A stretch of DNA of 64,000 nt from Cupriavidus yeoncheonensis (GCF_905397275.1 NZ_CAJPUY010000011.1:124001-188000); one strand, 5' to 3'; counted from the first letter of the stretch, positions 1 to 8,456 are shown. Notes: generated by a model not told the origin, from the letters alone. Program-made: numbers and translations.

Positions 1-1787
1 GCTTCCTGCTGACGCGCCACGACCCGGCACGCACCGCCGATGCGATCCGGCAAGGCCTTGCCGTCGAAAGCGAAAGTGCGGAGGCCGGTGGCAGCACGGT
101 CCGCGTCGCCTGGCAGTATCGGAACCCGGACGCGGCCGCCGCGCTCGTCAACGGCGTGACGCGCGCCTACATCAGCGGGCAGACCGCCCAGCGCCGCGGC
201 GACGCCGCCGACTCGCTGGCCTTCCTGAGCGGCGAATTGCCGCGCGTGCAGGCCGAACTGGCGCGCGCCGAGGAGGCGCAGAGCCGCTATCGCGCCCGCA
301 CCGGCTCCATGCAACCGAGCCGTGACGCGCAATCGTTCCTGAACAACAGCATGGAGTACCAGCGCCAGATCACCGCGCTCAGGATGGAACGCACCAAGCT
401 GCTGCAGCGCTTCACCACGGATGCGAACGAGGTCAAGACCGTCGACAGCCAGATCCAGCAGATGACACGCGATCGCGCGGAGATCGACGCCCGCATGCAG
501 AGCCTGTCGGCTTCGGAACGTGAGTCGGTGGCGCTGGCGCGCGACGTCAAGGTGGCCGAAGACATGTACATGACGCTGCGCACCAAGGTCGAGCAGTTGT
601 CGCTGCTGCGCTCGGACACCTCCAGCCAGATGCGCCTGATCGACAAGGCCATCGTCCCGGCACGGTCGGTCGGGCCCGGTGCGTGGCCATTCGTGTCCGG
701 CGGCATGCTGCTGGGGCTGTGCCTTGGCGTGGCCGGTGTCGGCGTGCGTCAGCGCCTCAAGCCATCGGTGGGCACCGCCAACGATGCCGAGCAGCGGCTT
801 GGCATTGCCATGCTTGCCGATGTTGCCTTCAGCGAGGAACAGGCGGAGCTCGAGCGCGAGATCGATGCCAAGCGGCGCCTGGGCATTGCCGCGGGCTTTG
901 CCCTGCGCGCGAACGGCCGCCTCGAGGCCCCGCGCCCGGGCACCGCGCTGGTCGATGCATCGGTCCTCGATGGCACCGACAGCGACTACACGGAAAGCGA
1001 ACGACTCCTCAGGCAGGGGCTGCATGACCATTTCCTGCTGGCCAGGCGGGCGCCGCATTCGCTCGCCGTCGAGGGGCTGCGCACCCTGCGCGCGGCGCTG
1101 CATTTCTCGCTGCGCTCGGCACCTGATGGCGTGGTGGCCGTCACCAGCCCCGCGGTGGGTGCTGGCAAGACCTTCTCCGCAGTCAATCTCGCCGTGCTGT
1201 TCGCGGAAGCGGGCCAGCGCGTGCTGCTCGTCGATGCGGACCTGCGCCGCGGAAAGATTGCCGACTGGTTCGACCAGCCCGCCGAAGGCGGCCTTGCCGA
1301 AGTCCTGGCCGGCCGTCTGCCGATTGCCGAGGCGGTCCGGCCGACCGTGGTCAACGGCCTGTTCATTCTCACCCATGGCCTGACGCCGCCCAACCCGTCC
1401 GAGCTGCTGATGCTGCCAACGCTGGCGGACAACCTGCGTCGCTGCGCGGGCCGCTTCGACCTGGTCATCGTCGACACGCCGCCGGTGATGGCGGTTGCGG
1501 ACGCGACGCTGGTCGCCAGCCTGGCGGGTTCGACGCTGCTGGTCATTCGTGCCGACGTCACCCCGGCGGAGCAGGTCAACGAAACCCTCAAGCGCCTGGC
1601 GCGCGCCGATGCCCGCCTGATGGGCGGCATCCTGAACGGCGTAGTGCAGCGGCGCAGCAACCGCGCGGAATTCAACAGCATCAATCCGTACCTGGGGATG
1701 CCGTTGCCGCGCGCCGAGGTCAAGCACCCGGCGCTGGCGAACCACGCCGCCGAGGCAGGGAACGCCTCGGACACGAAAGCCGCGTGA
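1..1787 (+). CDS. Wzc-like polysaccharide co-polymerase / BY-kinase domain protein (5' partial)
   Basis: The reading frame is already open at base 3, so the N-terminus and first membrane segment lie outside the window. What remains reads as a periplasmic coiled-coil region of a chain-length determinant, a membrane segment near bases 680-740, then a cytoplasmic P-loop ATPase. Counting residues from the Met at 156, Walker A (VGAGKT) is near 333-338, Walker A' (LLVDADLR) near 355 and Walker B (LVIVDTPP) near 435. Such proteins set chain length and gate export through Wza. The tail after the kinase domain contains only one Tyr (NPYLG) instead of the Tyr cluster normal in BY-kinases, so autophosphorylation may differ from the two complete paralogues downstream. 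The next operon starts after a hairpin. Confidence 0.85.
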   Translation, partial: FLLTRHDPARTADAIRQGLAVESESAEAGGSTVRVAWQYRNPDAAAALVNGVTRAYISGQTAQRRGDAADSLAFLSGELPRVQAELARAEEAQSRYRARTGSMQPSRDAQSFLNNSMEYQRQITALRMERTKLLQRFTTDANEVKTVDSQIQQMTRDRAEIDARMQSLSASERESVALARDVKVAEDMYMTLRTKVEQLSLLRSDTSSQMRLIDKAIVPARSVGPGAWPFVSGGMLLGLCLGVAGVGVRQRLKPSVGTANDAEQRLGIAMLADVAFSEEQAELEREIDAKRRLGIAAGFALRANGRLEAPRPGTALVDASVLDGTDSDYTESERLLRQGLHDHFLLARRAPHSLAVEGLRTLRAALHFSLRSAPDGVVAVTSPAVGAGKTFSAVNLAVLFAEAGQRVLLVDADLRRGKIADWFDQPAEGGLAEVLAGRLPIAEAVRPTVVNGLFILTHGLTPPNPSELLMLPTLADNLRRCAGRFDLVIVDTPPVMAVADATLVASLAGSTLLVIRADVTPAEQVNETLKRLARADARLMGGILNGVVQRRSNRAEFNSINPYLGMPLPRAEVKHPALANHAAEAGNASDTKAA

Positions 1788-1791
1788 CCTA

Positions 1792-1809
1792 GCCCGGCGG
1801 CAGCCGGGC
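1792..1809 (+). terminator. Hairpin after the Wzc-like gene
   Basis: A perfect 7-bp stem (GCCCGGC/GCCGGGC) with a 4-base loop begins 5 bases after the stop codon. A second, nearly perfect 12-bp hairpin (GACCCGGCTGGC pairing with GCCAGTCGGGTC) lies at 1826-1856. Neither has a T-run, so termination is inferred from position and stability only. Confidence 0.5.
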
Positions 1810-1825
1810 GTACCCGTTTCTGCGT
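1808..1825 (+). repeat. 18-bp dispersed repeat, copy 1
   Basis: GCGTACCCGTTTCTGCGT lies between two hairpins just after the Wzc-like gene. Four related copies occur at 40146-40163, 56329-56346, 56411-56428 and 60231-60248, all between genes. Confidence 0.7.
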
Positions 1826-1953
1826 GACCCGGCTGGCGCCCGATGCCAGTCGGGTCGCACGCAGTTGCCTGCGCCAAGTTTCCCCTCTCAAGACGAATGC
1901 ACGTCCATCCGGCAAGGGCATCACCAGGGTGGATGATTCCAAATTGCAACGTT

Positions 1954-1971
1954 AGTGTGGCAGCGCACCGA
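1954..1971 (+). promoter_or_regulatory. EPS operator-like site A upstream of the carrier-protein operon
   Basis: AGTGTGGCAGCGCACCGA matches 14 of 18 positions of site D (TGTGCGAGAGCGCACCGA in gene orientation) and has the same orientation toward its gene, ending 68 bp before the carrier-protein ATG. Unlike sites B-D, no good -10 hexamer sits 19 bp downstream. A palindrome, TTTGG-N6-CCAAA, lies at 1980-1995. This is the weakest of the four sites. Confidence 0.4.
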
Positions 1972-2039
1972 TGCGTTCCTTTGGTTTAGGCCAAATAGGC
2001 GAAACACACGGGTAAAAAACCCGCCACGGGAGCGCAAGC

Positions 2040-2291
2040 ATGAAAGCAGCCATACGTACCATCCTTTCGGAAGTCGCCCGGCTCGATGTACCGGTGGAGT
2101 CGTTGGACGACCAGGCCGACCTGTATGCGGCAGGACTTTCGTCGCTGGCTACGGTGCATGTCATGCTCGCGATGGAGAACGAGTTCGGCATCGAGATTCC
2201 CGATCGGCTGCTGACCCGCCAGCTGTTCCGCAGTATCAGCTCGCTGGCCGCCGCGGCCGAGCAGATCAAGCAAGAACAGGAGGCCGCATGA
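2040..2291 (+). CDS. Acyl carrier protein-like (aminoacyl carrier protein)
   Basis: An 83-residue acidic helical protein with the carrier-protein core: GLSSL at residues 32-36, where Ser35 should receive 4'-phosphopantetheine, followed by a helix II/III region typical of ACPs (FGIEIPD at 49-55). The usual DSL is SSL here. The start is supported by GGGAG about 8 bases upstream. The stop overlaps the next start (ATGA), so the gene is translationally coupled to the flavoprotein. Free-standing carrier proteins next to a class II synthetase-like ligase are the known substrates of amino acid:carrier protein ligases, and that is the role inferred here rather than fatty acid synthesis. Confidence 0.85.
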   Translation: MKAAIRTILSEVARLDVPVESLDDQADLYAAGLSSLATVHVMLAMENEFGIEIPDRLLTRQLFRSISSLAAAAEQIKQEQEAA

Positions 2292-3487
2292 AACCCGTTC
2301 TTGCCAGCGTGGAACTGGCGCATCCGCTGCCGGATGCCATGGATGCCGGCCACTGGCTGGCCGCCGCGCAACTGGCGGTGCCCGAGGCGGCCCGGCACGC
2401 GGACCCGGTTGACGGTGACGCGCGCTTTCCGCACGAGGCCTTTGCGGTCCTGCGCGAACAGAAACTGCTCGGTGCCATGGTGCCGGTTGCCTTCGGCGGC
2501 GGCGGTGCGTCGCTGGAGACCATCGCCGGGGTCTGCCGCATCCTTGGCGGCGCCTGTGCTTCGACCGGGATGATCTACGCCATGCATCAGATCCAGGTGG
2601 CGTGCCTGGTCAACCATGCAAGCGACAGCGCATGGCATGCGCAGCTATTGCGGCGCCTTGCCGGCGAGCAGTTGCTGCTGGCCTCGGCCACCTCCGAAGA
2701 AGCCATCGGCGGCGCCCTGCGCAACAGCGGCTGCGCCGTCAATGTCGACGGCGCCAGCCTGCACCTGCTCAAGATGGCGCCGACCATTTCCTATGGCGCG
2801 CACGCGGACGGCATCCTCGTGACCGCGCGGCGCAGTCCCGATGCTTCGCCGTCGGACCAGGTCATGATCAGTGTGCTCAAGCCCGACTACGCGCTGGAAA
2901 GCCTGTCGGCGTGGGATACGCTGGGCATGCGGGGCACGTGCAGCAATGGCTTCAGGCTGGAGGCCCGCGGCCATACCGACCAGATTCTCCCGGTGCCGTT
3001 CGGCGAGATCGCCGACGCCACCATGACCCCGGTGTCGCACATCCTGTGGTCCGCGTTGTGGACCGGCATCGCGGCGGATGCCGTCCAGCGTGCCAAGTCG
3101 CTGTTCCAGGGGCAGGCCCGCGCCCGCCCCGGCACGCTGCCGCCATCGGCCACGCGGGTGGCGGAAGCCGTGGCCATCATCCAGATGCTGGAAGGCAGGC
3201 TGGAACTCGCGTTGACTCACCAGCGCGAGCGTGACGCTGGCCAGAGCATGTCGGCGATCTTCAACCTGGCGGCGGAGATGAACGGCCTCAAGACCAGCGT
3301 GTCGGCCATGGCGCTGGAAGCGGTGCATATCGCGATGCTCGTATGCGGCATGGCGGGCTACAAGCATGGCACGCCCTTCAGCCTGGGTCGCCACCTGCGG
3401 GACCTGTGGTCCGCGCCGCTCATGATCAACAACGATCGCATCCTGACCAACACCGCCAACCTGTTGCTGGCGGACCGGTCCGCCTGA
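2288..3487 (+). CDS. Acyl-CoA dehydrogenase-like flavoprotein
   Basis: A 399-residue protein of the acyl-CoA dehydrogenase fold: an N-terminal helical domain with VAFGGGGASL near 59, a middle beta domain (ATSEEAIGG near 136) and a C-terminal helical domain ending in a RDLWSAPLMINNDRIL stretch. The ATG at 2288 overlaps the carrier-protein stop. The position that holds the catalytic Glu in many family members (YEGT) reads INND by eye, so the catalytic base may be elsewhere or absent. In prolyl-carrier-protein oxidases of natural product pathways this fold oxidises aminoacyl thioesters. By analogy the substrate here may be the aminoacyl group on the upstream carrier protein. That is inference. 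Confidence 0.8.
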   Translation: MKPVLASVELAHPLPDAMDAGHWLAAAQLAVPEAARHADPVDGDARFPHEAFAVLREQKLLGAMVPVAFGGGGASLETIAGVCRILGGACASTGMIYAMHQIQVACLVNHASDSAWHAQLLRRLAGEQLLLASATSEEAIGGALRNSGCAVNVDGASLHLLKMAPTISYGAHADGILVTARRSPDASPSDQVMISVLKPDYALESLSAWDTLGMRGTCSNGFRLEARGHTDQILPVPFGEIADATMTPVSHILWSALWTGIAADAVQRAKSLFQGQARARPGTLPPSATRVAEAVAIIQMLEGRLELALTHQRERDAGQSMSAIFNLAAEMNGLKTSVSAMALEAVHIAMLVCGMAGYKHGTPFSLGRHLRDLWSAPLMINNDRILTNTANLLLADRSA

Positions 3488-3497
3488 GGAGCCGACA

Positions 3498-4502
3498 ATG
3501 GAAGATGCCAGCAACACTTACGCGCCGGGCGACGAATCGCCGGCCGCTTCCGGCAGCAGCTATGCCGCACCAACGCCCGCGCCGGATCCGGACATCGGCC
3601 GCAGGGCCTTTCGCCAGGCGCTGATCGATGCGCGCTTGCTGTATGCGAGCGCGGTCGACGGCATCTACGGCCGCAGTGGCTTGTTCGAGAGCATCGCCGA
3701 TGGCTTGAACGCCGCCATCAGCAAGCTTGGCGCCGACCAGCACGCGGAGGTGATGCGCTTTCCTCCCGCCATGCCGCGCCGGGATTTCGAGGCCAGCGAG
3801 TACCTCAAGAGCTTTCCGCAACTGGCGGGTACGGTGCATTGCTTCTGCGGCAGTGACCGCGACCACCACCGCCTGCTGGCCCGGCTTGAACAAGGCGAGG
3901 AATGGGCCGACCAGCAGCGCCCGACGGATGTCGTGCTGGCGCCCGCCGCGTGCTATCCGGTGTATCCGGTGGTGGCGGCGCGTGGGCCCATGTCCGCCGA
4001 GGGGATGGTGGTTGACGTGCTGACGTACTGCTTCCGTCATGAGCCGTCGATCGATCCGGCACGCATGCAGATGTTCCGGCAGCGCGAATATGTGCGGCTC
4101 GGTACGGCCGGGCAGATCGTCGCGTTCCGGCAGGTGTGGATCGAGCGCGGCAGGCAGCTTGCCGGCATGCTGGAGCTGCCCCATGAGGTCGATCTGGCGA
4201 ACGACCCGTTCTTTGGCCGCGGCGGCAAGATCGTCGCCGACAGCCAGCGCGAACTGAAGCTGAAGTTCGAACTGCTGGTGCCGATCAACGATGGCGCGCC
4301 GCCTACGGCCTGCATGAGCTTCAACTACCACATGGACCATTTCGCCCATGCCTGGCCATTGCGCACGGCGGACGGCGAACCGGCCCACACCGGTTGCGTC
4401 GGCTTCGGCATCGAGCGCCTGACGCTGGCGCTGCTGCGCCACCATGGCTTCGAACTGGCGAAGTGGCCGCGGCGCGTGCGCGAGACGCTCGGGGGCCTCT
4501 GA
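3498..4502 (+). CDS. Amino acid:[carrier protein] ligase (class II aminoacyl-tRNA synthetase homologue)
   Basis: A 334-residue protein resembling the catalytic core of atypical seryl-tRNA synthetase without a tRNA-binding domain. The motif 2 region reads FRQREYVRLG (193-202) and motif 3 GFGIERLTLALL (302-313). Candidate zinc ligands are Cys152, Glu197 and Cys300. Their spacing (45 and 103 residues) equals, as I recall it, that of the Bradyrhizobium glycine:carrier protein ligase. Such enzymes activate Gly or Ala with ATP and load it on the phosphopantetheine of a carrier protein, not on tRNA. The gene lies 10 bp after the flavoprotein, and the carrier protein is two genes upstream. Which amino acid is used cannot be read here. 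Confidence 0.88.
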   Translation: MEDASNTYAPGDESPAASGSSYAAPTPAPDPDIGRRAFRQALIDARLLYASAVDGIYGRSGLFESIADGLNAAISKLGADQHAEVMRFPPAMPRRDFEASEYLKSFPQLAGTVHCFCGSDRDHHRLLARLEQGEEWADQQRPTDVVLAPAACYPVYPVVAARGPMSAEGMVVDVLTYCFRHEPSIDPARMQMFRQREYVRLGTAGQIVAFRQVWIERGRQLAGMLELPHEVDLANDPFFGRGGKIVADSQRELKLKFELLVPINDGAPPTACMSFNYHMDHFAHAWPLRTADGEPAHTGCVGFGIERLTLALLRHHGFELAKWPRRVRETLGGL

Positions 4503-4522
4503 CCCGCAGTGACGAGCGCCTC

Positions 4523-7078
4523 ATGACGCAGCAGAACTGCCTGGACACAAGCCTGGTGCCGATCTGGCGAGCCGTGCCGGTCAGCCGTGCCGGGATTGGC
4601 ATCGTCAGCGCCGCGCTGGACGGCGCATGGACCTGGGCGCAAACCGCCGCCGGCGCCGCGCAGAGTCCCGCGGCATTGCCGGCGGGCATTGCGTGGTTGC
4701 CGGCCCCCGTGCCGGGCACCGTCGCCAGCGCGCTGCGCGCCGCAGGGCGCTGGGACGACGCGGCGCCGACCCCGTTGCACGTGCACGACCATTGGTATCG
4801 CGCAGCGTTTTCGGGCCTTGGGCGGAAGACGCTGCGCTTCAACGGCCTTGCCACGGTCGCCGAGATCTGGCTGAACGGCACGCTGGTACTGAGCACGCGG
4901 CACATGTTCGTCGCGCACGAGGTCGACGTCGACCTGGCTGGCGACAACGTGCTGCACATCTGTTTTCGCGCGCTCGAACCGTGGTTGCGCAAGCAGCGCG
5001 GTCCGGTGCGCTGGAAGCCAAGGATGATCGTGCCGGCGCAGTTGCGCGCGGTCCGCACGACGCTGCTTGGCCACATGCCGGGCTGGTGCCCGCCGGTCCA
5101 TGCGGTCGGGCCCTGGCGGCCGGTGGAACTGCTCGATCCGGCCAGTGAAGACATCCTGCATGGCCTGCGCGCCGACCTGTGGGCGCGCGTGCAGGAGCAG
5201 AATGGCGAGGTCACGGTGCGCCTGCACTTCCTGGCGCCGGCGCCGGATTCCGCATCGTTCGAGATCCGCGACGAGGCGGGACTGCGCCATCCGGGCCGGT
5301 TGTCGCGCATCGACGATCACACGCTGGAAGGCGTCGTCCGGGTCGAGCACCCTCGGCTGTGGTGGCCGCATACGCATGGCGAGCCGCACCTCTACGGTGT
5401 CGAAGCGACCATTGACGGCCGCGCCGTCCACTGTGGACGGGTCGGCTTTCGCAGCGTATCGCTCGGCCAGGATGAGTCGGGCGCGTTCGCGCTGCACCTC
5501 AACGGCGAACGGATATTCTGTCGCGGGGCCTGTATTTCGAGCATGGATCTGCCGGGGCTCGCGGATGTCGATGAAGCTTCCAGGCACTGGCTGGATCTTG
5601 CGCGCGCCGGCGGCATGAACATGGTCCGCGTGAGCGGGGTGACGTGCTATCCGGGAGACGCGTTCTATCGCGTCTGCGACGAACTTGGCCTGCTGGTCTG
5701 GCAGGACTTCATGTTCGCCAACTTCGACTACGGCAGCATCGGACCTGGCGTTGGCCTGTCGGATGACATTGCACGGGAAGTCGCAGAGTGGCTCTCCTCC
5801 ACCCGTACCCACCCGAGTGTCGCGGTAGTCTGCGGCGGCAGCGAAGCGGAGCAGCAGGCCGCCATGCTCGGTGCCGCGCGCGGCGACTGGAAGCAACCGC
5901 TGTTCGACGCGCTGATCCCGGACCTGGTCGCGACCCATCGGCCCGATATCGTGTATGTCGGCAACTCGCCCACCGGAGGCGCGTTGCCATTCCAGCCCGA
6001 TACCGGCGTCAGCCACTATTACGGCGTGGGTGCCTACCAGCGTCCGCTGGCCGATGCGCGCCTGGCGCAGGTACGGTTCGCCTCCGAATGCCTGGCCTTC
6101 GCCAATGTCCCGTGCGACCGCACGCTCGCGGAGAGCGGCTCGCCGCCGCTGCATTCCCCGCGCTGGAAAGCCAGGGTGCCACGCGATGCCGGTGCATCGT
6201 GGGACTTCGAGGACGTGCGCGAACACTACCTGCGCACCTTGTATGACGTCGACCCCGCGCGCCTGCGGTACGAACAGCCGCAACGGTACCTGATGCTGTC
6301 GCGCGCGGTGGTCGCCGAGGTGATGAGCGATGTCTTCGCCGAATGGCGGCGCGTCGGGTCGAGTTGCGCGGGCGGCCTGGTCTGGCAGTTCCAGGATCTG
6401 CTGCCGGGCGCCGGCTGGGGCATCGTCGATGCCTGCGGCCGTCCCAAATCGGCCTGGCACGCACTGAGGCAGGCCTGGCAGCCGCTGCAGGTGCTGATCA
6501 CCGACGAAGGCCTCAACGGCCTGCACCTTCACGTGCTCAACGAAACGGCGCAGGCGCGCGCGTTGTGGCTGGAGTTGCGTTGCCTGCGTGATGGCGAAGT
6601 CGTCGTGGCCCAGGCGCGCCGGCTTCTGCGGCTGCCTGCCCACGGTGCAGAGTGCGTGGAGGCGGCCGCGCTGCTCGACCGGTTCTTTGATTTCACCTAC
6701 GCCTACCGTTTCGGTCCACCCACGCACGACGTGGTGCAGGCGACGCTGCTTGCGGGAGAGGGCGGCGAGCCGCTCAGCCAGGCCGTGTATCTGCCCGATC
6801 GTCGCGCTGCCGCACTCAAGGCGCCCGATCTGCAGGCCCGGCTCGAACGCGTGAGTGACGACTGGTGGATCACCGTCACGGCCCGGCGCTTTGCCCGATG
6901 GGTGCATATCGAAGACCGCGCCTACCACGCCAGCGAGAACTGGTTCCATCTCGCGCCGGGCGGCGGCCGGCGGTTGCGGCTCGTGTTCGATGGCAAGGCC
7001 GGCGGCGATGCCGCGCCAGCGCCCTCTGGCGAGATCTACGCGCTCAATGCCGAGCACCCGCTTGGCTACGACGGATGA
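4523..7078 (+). CDS. Glycoside hydrolase family 2 protein (beta-mannosidase-like)
   Basis: An 851-residue protein laid out like GH2: an N-terminal jelly-roll sugar-binding domain (near 70-250, with FNGLATVAEIWLNG), an Ig-like domain, a TIM barrel (near 330-640) and C-terminal beta domains. The candidate acid/base is Glu441 in GGSEAEQQ and the candidate nucleophile Glu522 in FASECLAF. No signal peptide is seen, so it is probably cytoplasmic, where it could trim or remodel a glycosylated intermediate. The ATG at 4523 follows the ligase stop by 20 bp. An upstream in-frame start at 4394 would overlap the ligase extensively and is less likely. Membership in the carrier-protein operon is the notable feature; the sugar is unknown. 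Confidence 0.8.
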   Translation: MTQQNCLDTSLVPIWRAVPVSRAGIGIVSAALDGAWTWAQTAAGAAQSPAALPAGIAWLPAPVPGTVASALRAAGRWDDAAPTPLHVHDHWYRAAFSGLGRKTLRFNGLATVAEIWLNGTLVLSTRHMFVAHEVDVDLAGDNVLHICFRALEPWLRKQRGPVRWKPRMIVPAQLRAVRTTLLGHMPGWCPPVHAVGPWRPVELLDPASEDILHGLRADLWARVQEQNGEVTVRLHFLAPAPDSASFEIRDEAGLRHPGRLSRIDDHTLEGVVRVEHPRLWWPHTHGEPHLYGVEATIDGRAVHCGRVGFRSVSLGQDESGAFALHLNGERIFCRGACISSMDLPGLADVDEASRHWLDLARAGGMNMVRVSGVTCYPGDAFYRVCDELGLLVWQDFMFANFDYGSIGPGVGLSDDIAREVAEWLSSTRTHPSVAVVCGGSEAEQQAAMLGAARGDWKQPLFDALIPDLVATHRPDIVYVGNSPTGGALPFQPDTGVSHYYGVGAYQRPLADARLAQVRFASECLAFANVPCDRTLAESGSPPLHSPRWKARVPRDAGASWDFEDVREHYLRTLYDVDPARLRYEQPQRYLMLSRAVVAEVMSDVFAEWRRVGSSCAGGLVWQFQDLLPGAGWGIVDACGRPKSAWHALRQAWQPLQVLITDEGLNGLHLHVLNETAQARALWLELRCLRDGEVVVAQARRLLRLPAHGAECVEAAALLDRFFDFTYAYRFGPPTHDVVQATLLAGEGGEPLSQAVYLPDRRAAALKAPDLQARLERVSDDWWITVTARRFARWVHIEDRAYHASENWFHLAPGGGRRLRLVFDGKAGGDAAPAPSGEIYALNAEHPLGYDG

Positions 7079-7163
7079 CGGCTGGTCACTTGCCGGGCGC
7101 AGTGGGCGAGGTGTGTGCGATAGCGCGCCGCATGCGAGGCGACGCGAATCGCCGACAATTCTA

Positions 7164-7322
7164 GTGTCCTGAGTTACAAGTTCGTTGCATAAGTCCGCCG
7201 ATAAGGCGCACGATCCGTCGTCGCGAATGCTCGCAAGGCTCCAGCCTTGCTGTGCTTCACTCCTAGGCTCGCACACATTCTCGACAGACTTATTTCTGCA
7301 ACGAACTTCCAACTCAGGACAC
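7164..7322. mobile_element. MITE-like element (159 bp) flanked by TA
   Basis: Terminal inverted repeats begin GTGTCCTGAGTT and stay related for about 30 bp (AAGTTCGTTGCA and ATAAGTC on both sides). TA dinucleotides flank both ends (7162-7163 and 7323-7324), as expected for a TA-target duplication of IS630/Tc1-type transposases. The interior contains no gene but has an internal hairpin, GCAAGGCT/AGCCTTGC. The right end runs into the DUF1839 gene and supplies its stop codon. Confidence 0.7.
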
Positions 7323-8356
7323 TAGGCGGCTGCCGCGACCGCGCCGCCGAAGGCCGCAACCAGACTGTCGATCGTCTTGTCGTAGCTGGTTTCCAAAGCC
7401 TCGAGGCTCTGCGTGCAAGGGTCGGCACGGCGCCGCGCGACCGCACGGGCCAGGCGGAACTGCAGGACCTTCGCTTCCGTTGCGATGGCGCATGCGGCGT
7501 CTGCGGCCAGAGCGGTCAACGGACTGCCGCCACCCTGCTCGGCCAGCCACCGCAGCCAGTGATGCAGCATCTCGAAGTTCGCGCCGAGCTGGCGCGGCAG
7601 ATTGAAGGTGTAGAGGTGGAAGTAGGCCTCGTCGCGCGCCAGCAGCGTGTCCATGTGCTCGTCGAAGTCCTGTCGCCAGTGGCTGACGGGATTGATAGAG
7701 GGCAGCCGCTCCAGGTGCTGGCGCATCAGCGCGACCGAGGCGTCGGCCATGGCTGGCATGGCGAGCGCGGGCCGTACGCGCTTCGCGCATTCGGCATAGG
7801 GAAAGAGGATGTTGCCGTTGCCGTGCAGTTCCGGCGACAGCCTCAGCAGGCCGCGATAGTCCTCGTCCTGCGCGCTGTGATATCCCAGGCTGTGGAAATA
7901 TGAGAGCCGTTGCGCCTGGGGGTTGATGTCATCGATCGCCACCGTGGTCTTGACGTGCTCGCGCCGGTACGCCGTTGCGTGAGTGTCGGGCAGGTAGTAG
8001 CTGTCGACCTCGACCAGGACCGTATGCCCGCGTTCGACCTGCGTCACGATATGGGCCTGCAGCGTGTCATAGACCGCCATTTCCTGGACGACCGTGCCGT
8101 ACAAAGTCTCCAGATCGGCTTGCGGGTATTTGAAGAACGTGAAGTGGTCGCCTTCGAAGTCCTGCGCGACCGTGAACGGCAGCGCGGCGCGCGGGTCGAG
8201 TCCCCAGGCATGCAGCAGCTCGATCCACAGGTCGATATAGCAGTTGGTTTCCTGCCAGATCGCGTCCGGACCGTGCAGCGGGTGAGGTTGAGCAGACGCT
8301 GGCGTGGTGGCATCGAGTCCGCCACCGCCCTCGCCGGGTACGGTCGTAGATTTCAT
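7322..8356 (-). CDS. DUF1839 family protein, candidate aminoacyl transferase
   Basis: A 344-residue protein recognised as DUF1839, a family found beside amino acid:carrier protein ligases. ATG 8356 is chosen because GAGG lies 7 bp upstream; a Met five codons earlier lacks one. The pattern of an early Cys (Cys39, ETNCYIDLW), a central VLVEVDSYYLP strand (113-123) and His134 (REHVKTT) resembles the papain-like BtrH_N fold, whose member BtrH moves an acyl group from a carrier protein to an aminoglycoside amine. I infer transfer of an aminoacyl group from the neighbouring carrier protein to a sugar or nucleotide-sugar amine. The TAG stop lies inside the MITE terminal repeat, so the native C-terminus may be altered. 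Confidence 0.75.
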   Translation of the reverse strand: MKSTTVPGEGGGGLDATTPASAQPHPLHGPDAIWQETNCYIDLWIELLHAWGLDPRAALPFTVAQDFEGDHFTFFKYPQADLETLYGTVVQEMAVYDTLQAHIVTQVERGHTVLVEVDSYYLPDTHATAYRREHVKTTVAIDDINPQAQRLSYFHSLGYHSAQDEDYRGLLRLSPELHGNGNILFPYAECAKRVRPALAMPAMADASVALMRQHLERLPSINPVSHWRQDFDEHMDTLLARDEAYFHLYTFNLPRQLGANFEMLHHWLRWLAEQGGGSPLTALAADAACAIATEAKVLQFRLARAVARRRADPCTQSLEALETSYDKTIDSLVAAFGGAVAAAA

Positions 8357-8438
8357 GTGGATCCTCTGCACCGGTCAACTCCGGGCGCGCGGCCTGCCCG
8401 ATCGTCGACGCTGACTGTACCGATGCCGCCGCGCGGCT

Positions 8439-8456
8439 TCGGTGCGCTCTCCAACA
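8439..8456 (-). promoter_or_regulatory. EPS operator-like site B with -10 box, upstream of the DUF1839 gene
   Basis: In gene orientation TGTTGGAGAGCGCACCGA matches site D at 16 of 18 positions. Exactly 19 bp downstream is TACAGT (8414-8419), a plausible -10. The site ends 82 bp before the DUF1839 ATG and would be centred near -41. Confidence 0.6.

Noticed and set aside
4325-7312. A 995-codon open frame on the minus strand opposite the GH2 gene
   Set aside because: It is the shadow of a high-GC coding region; its composition is rich in Arg, His and Gln, it has no recognisable domain, and the plus-strand gene has clear GH2 motifs.
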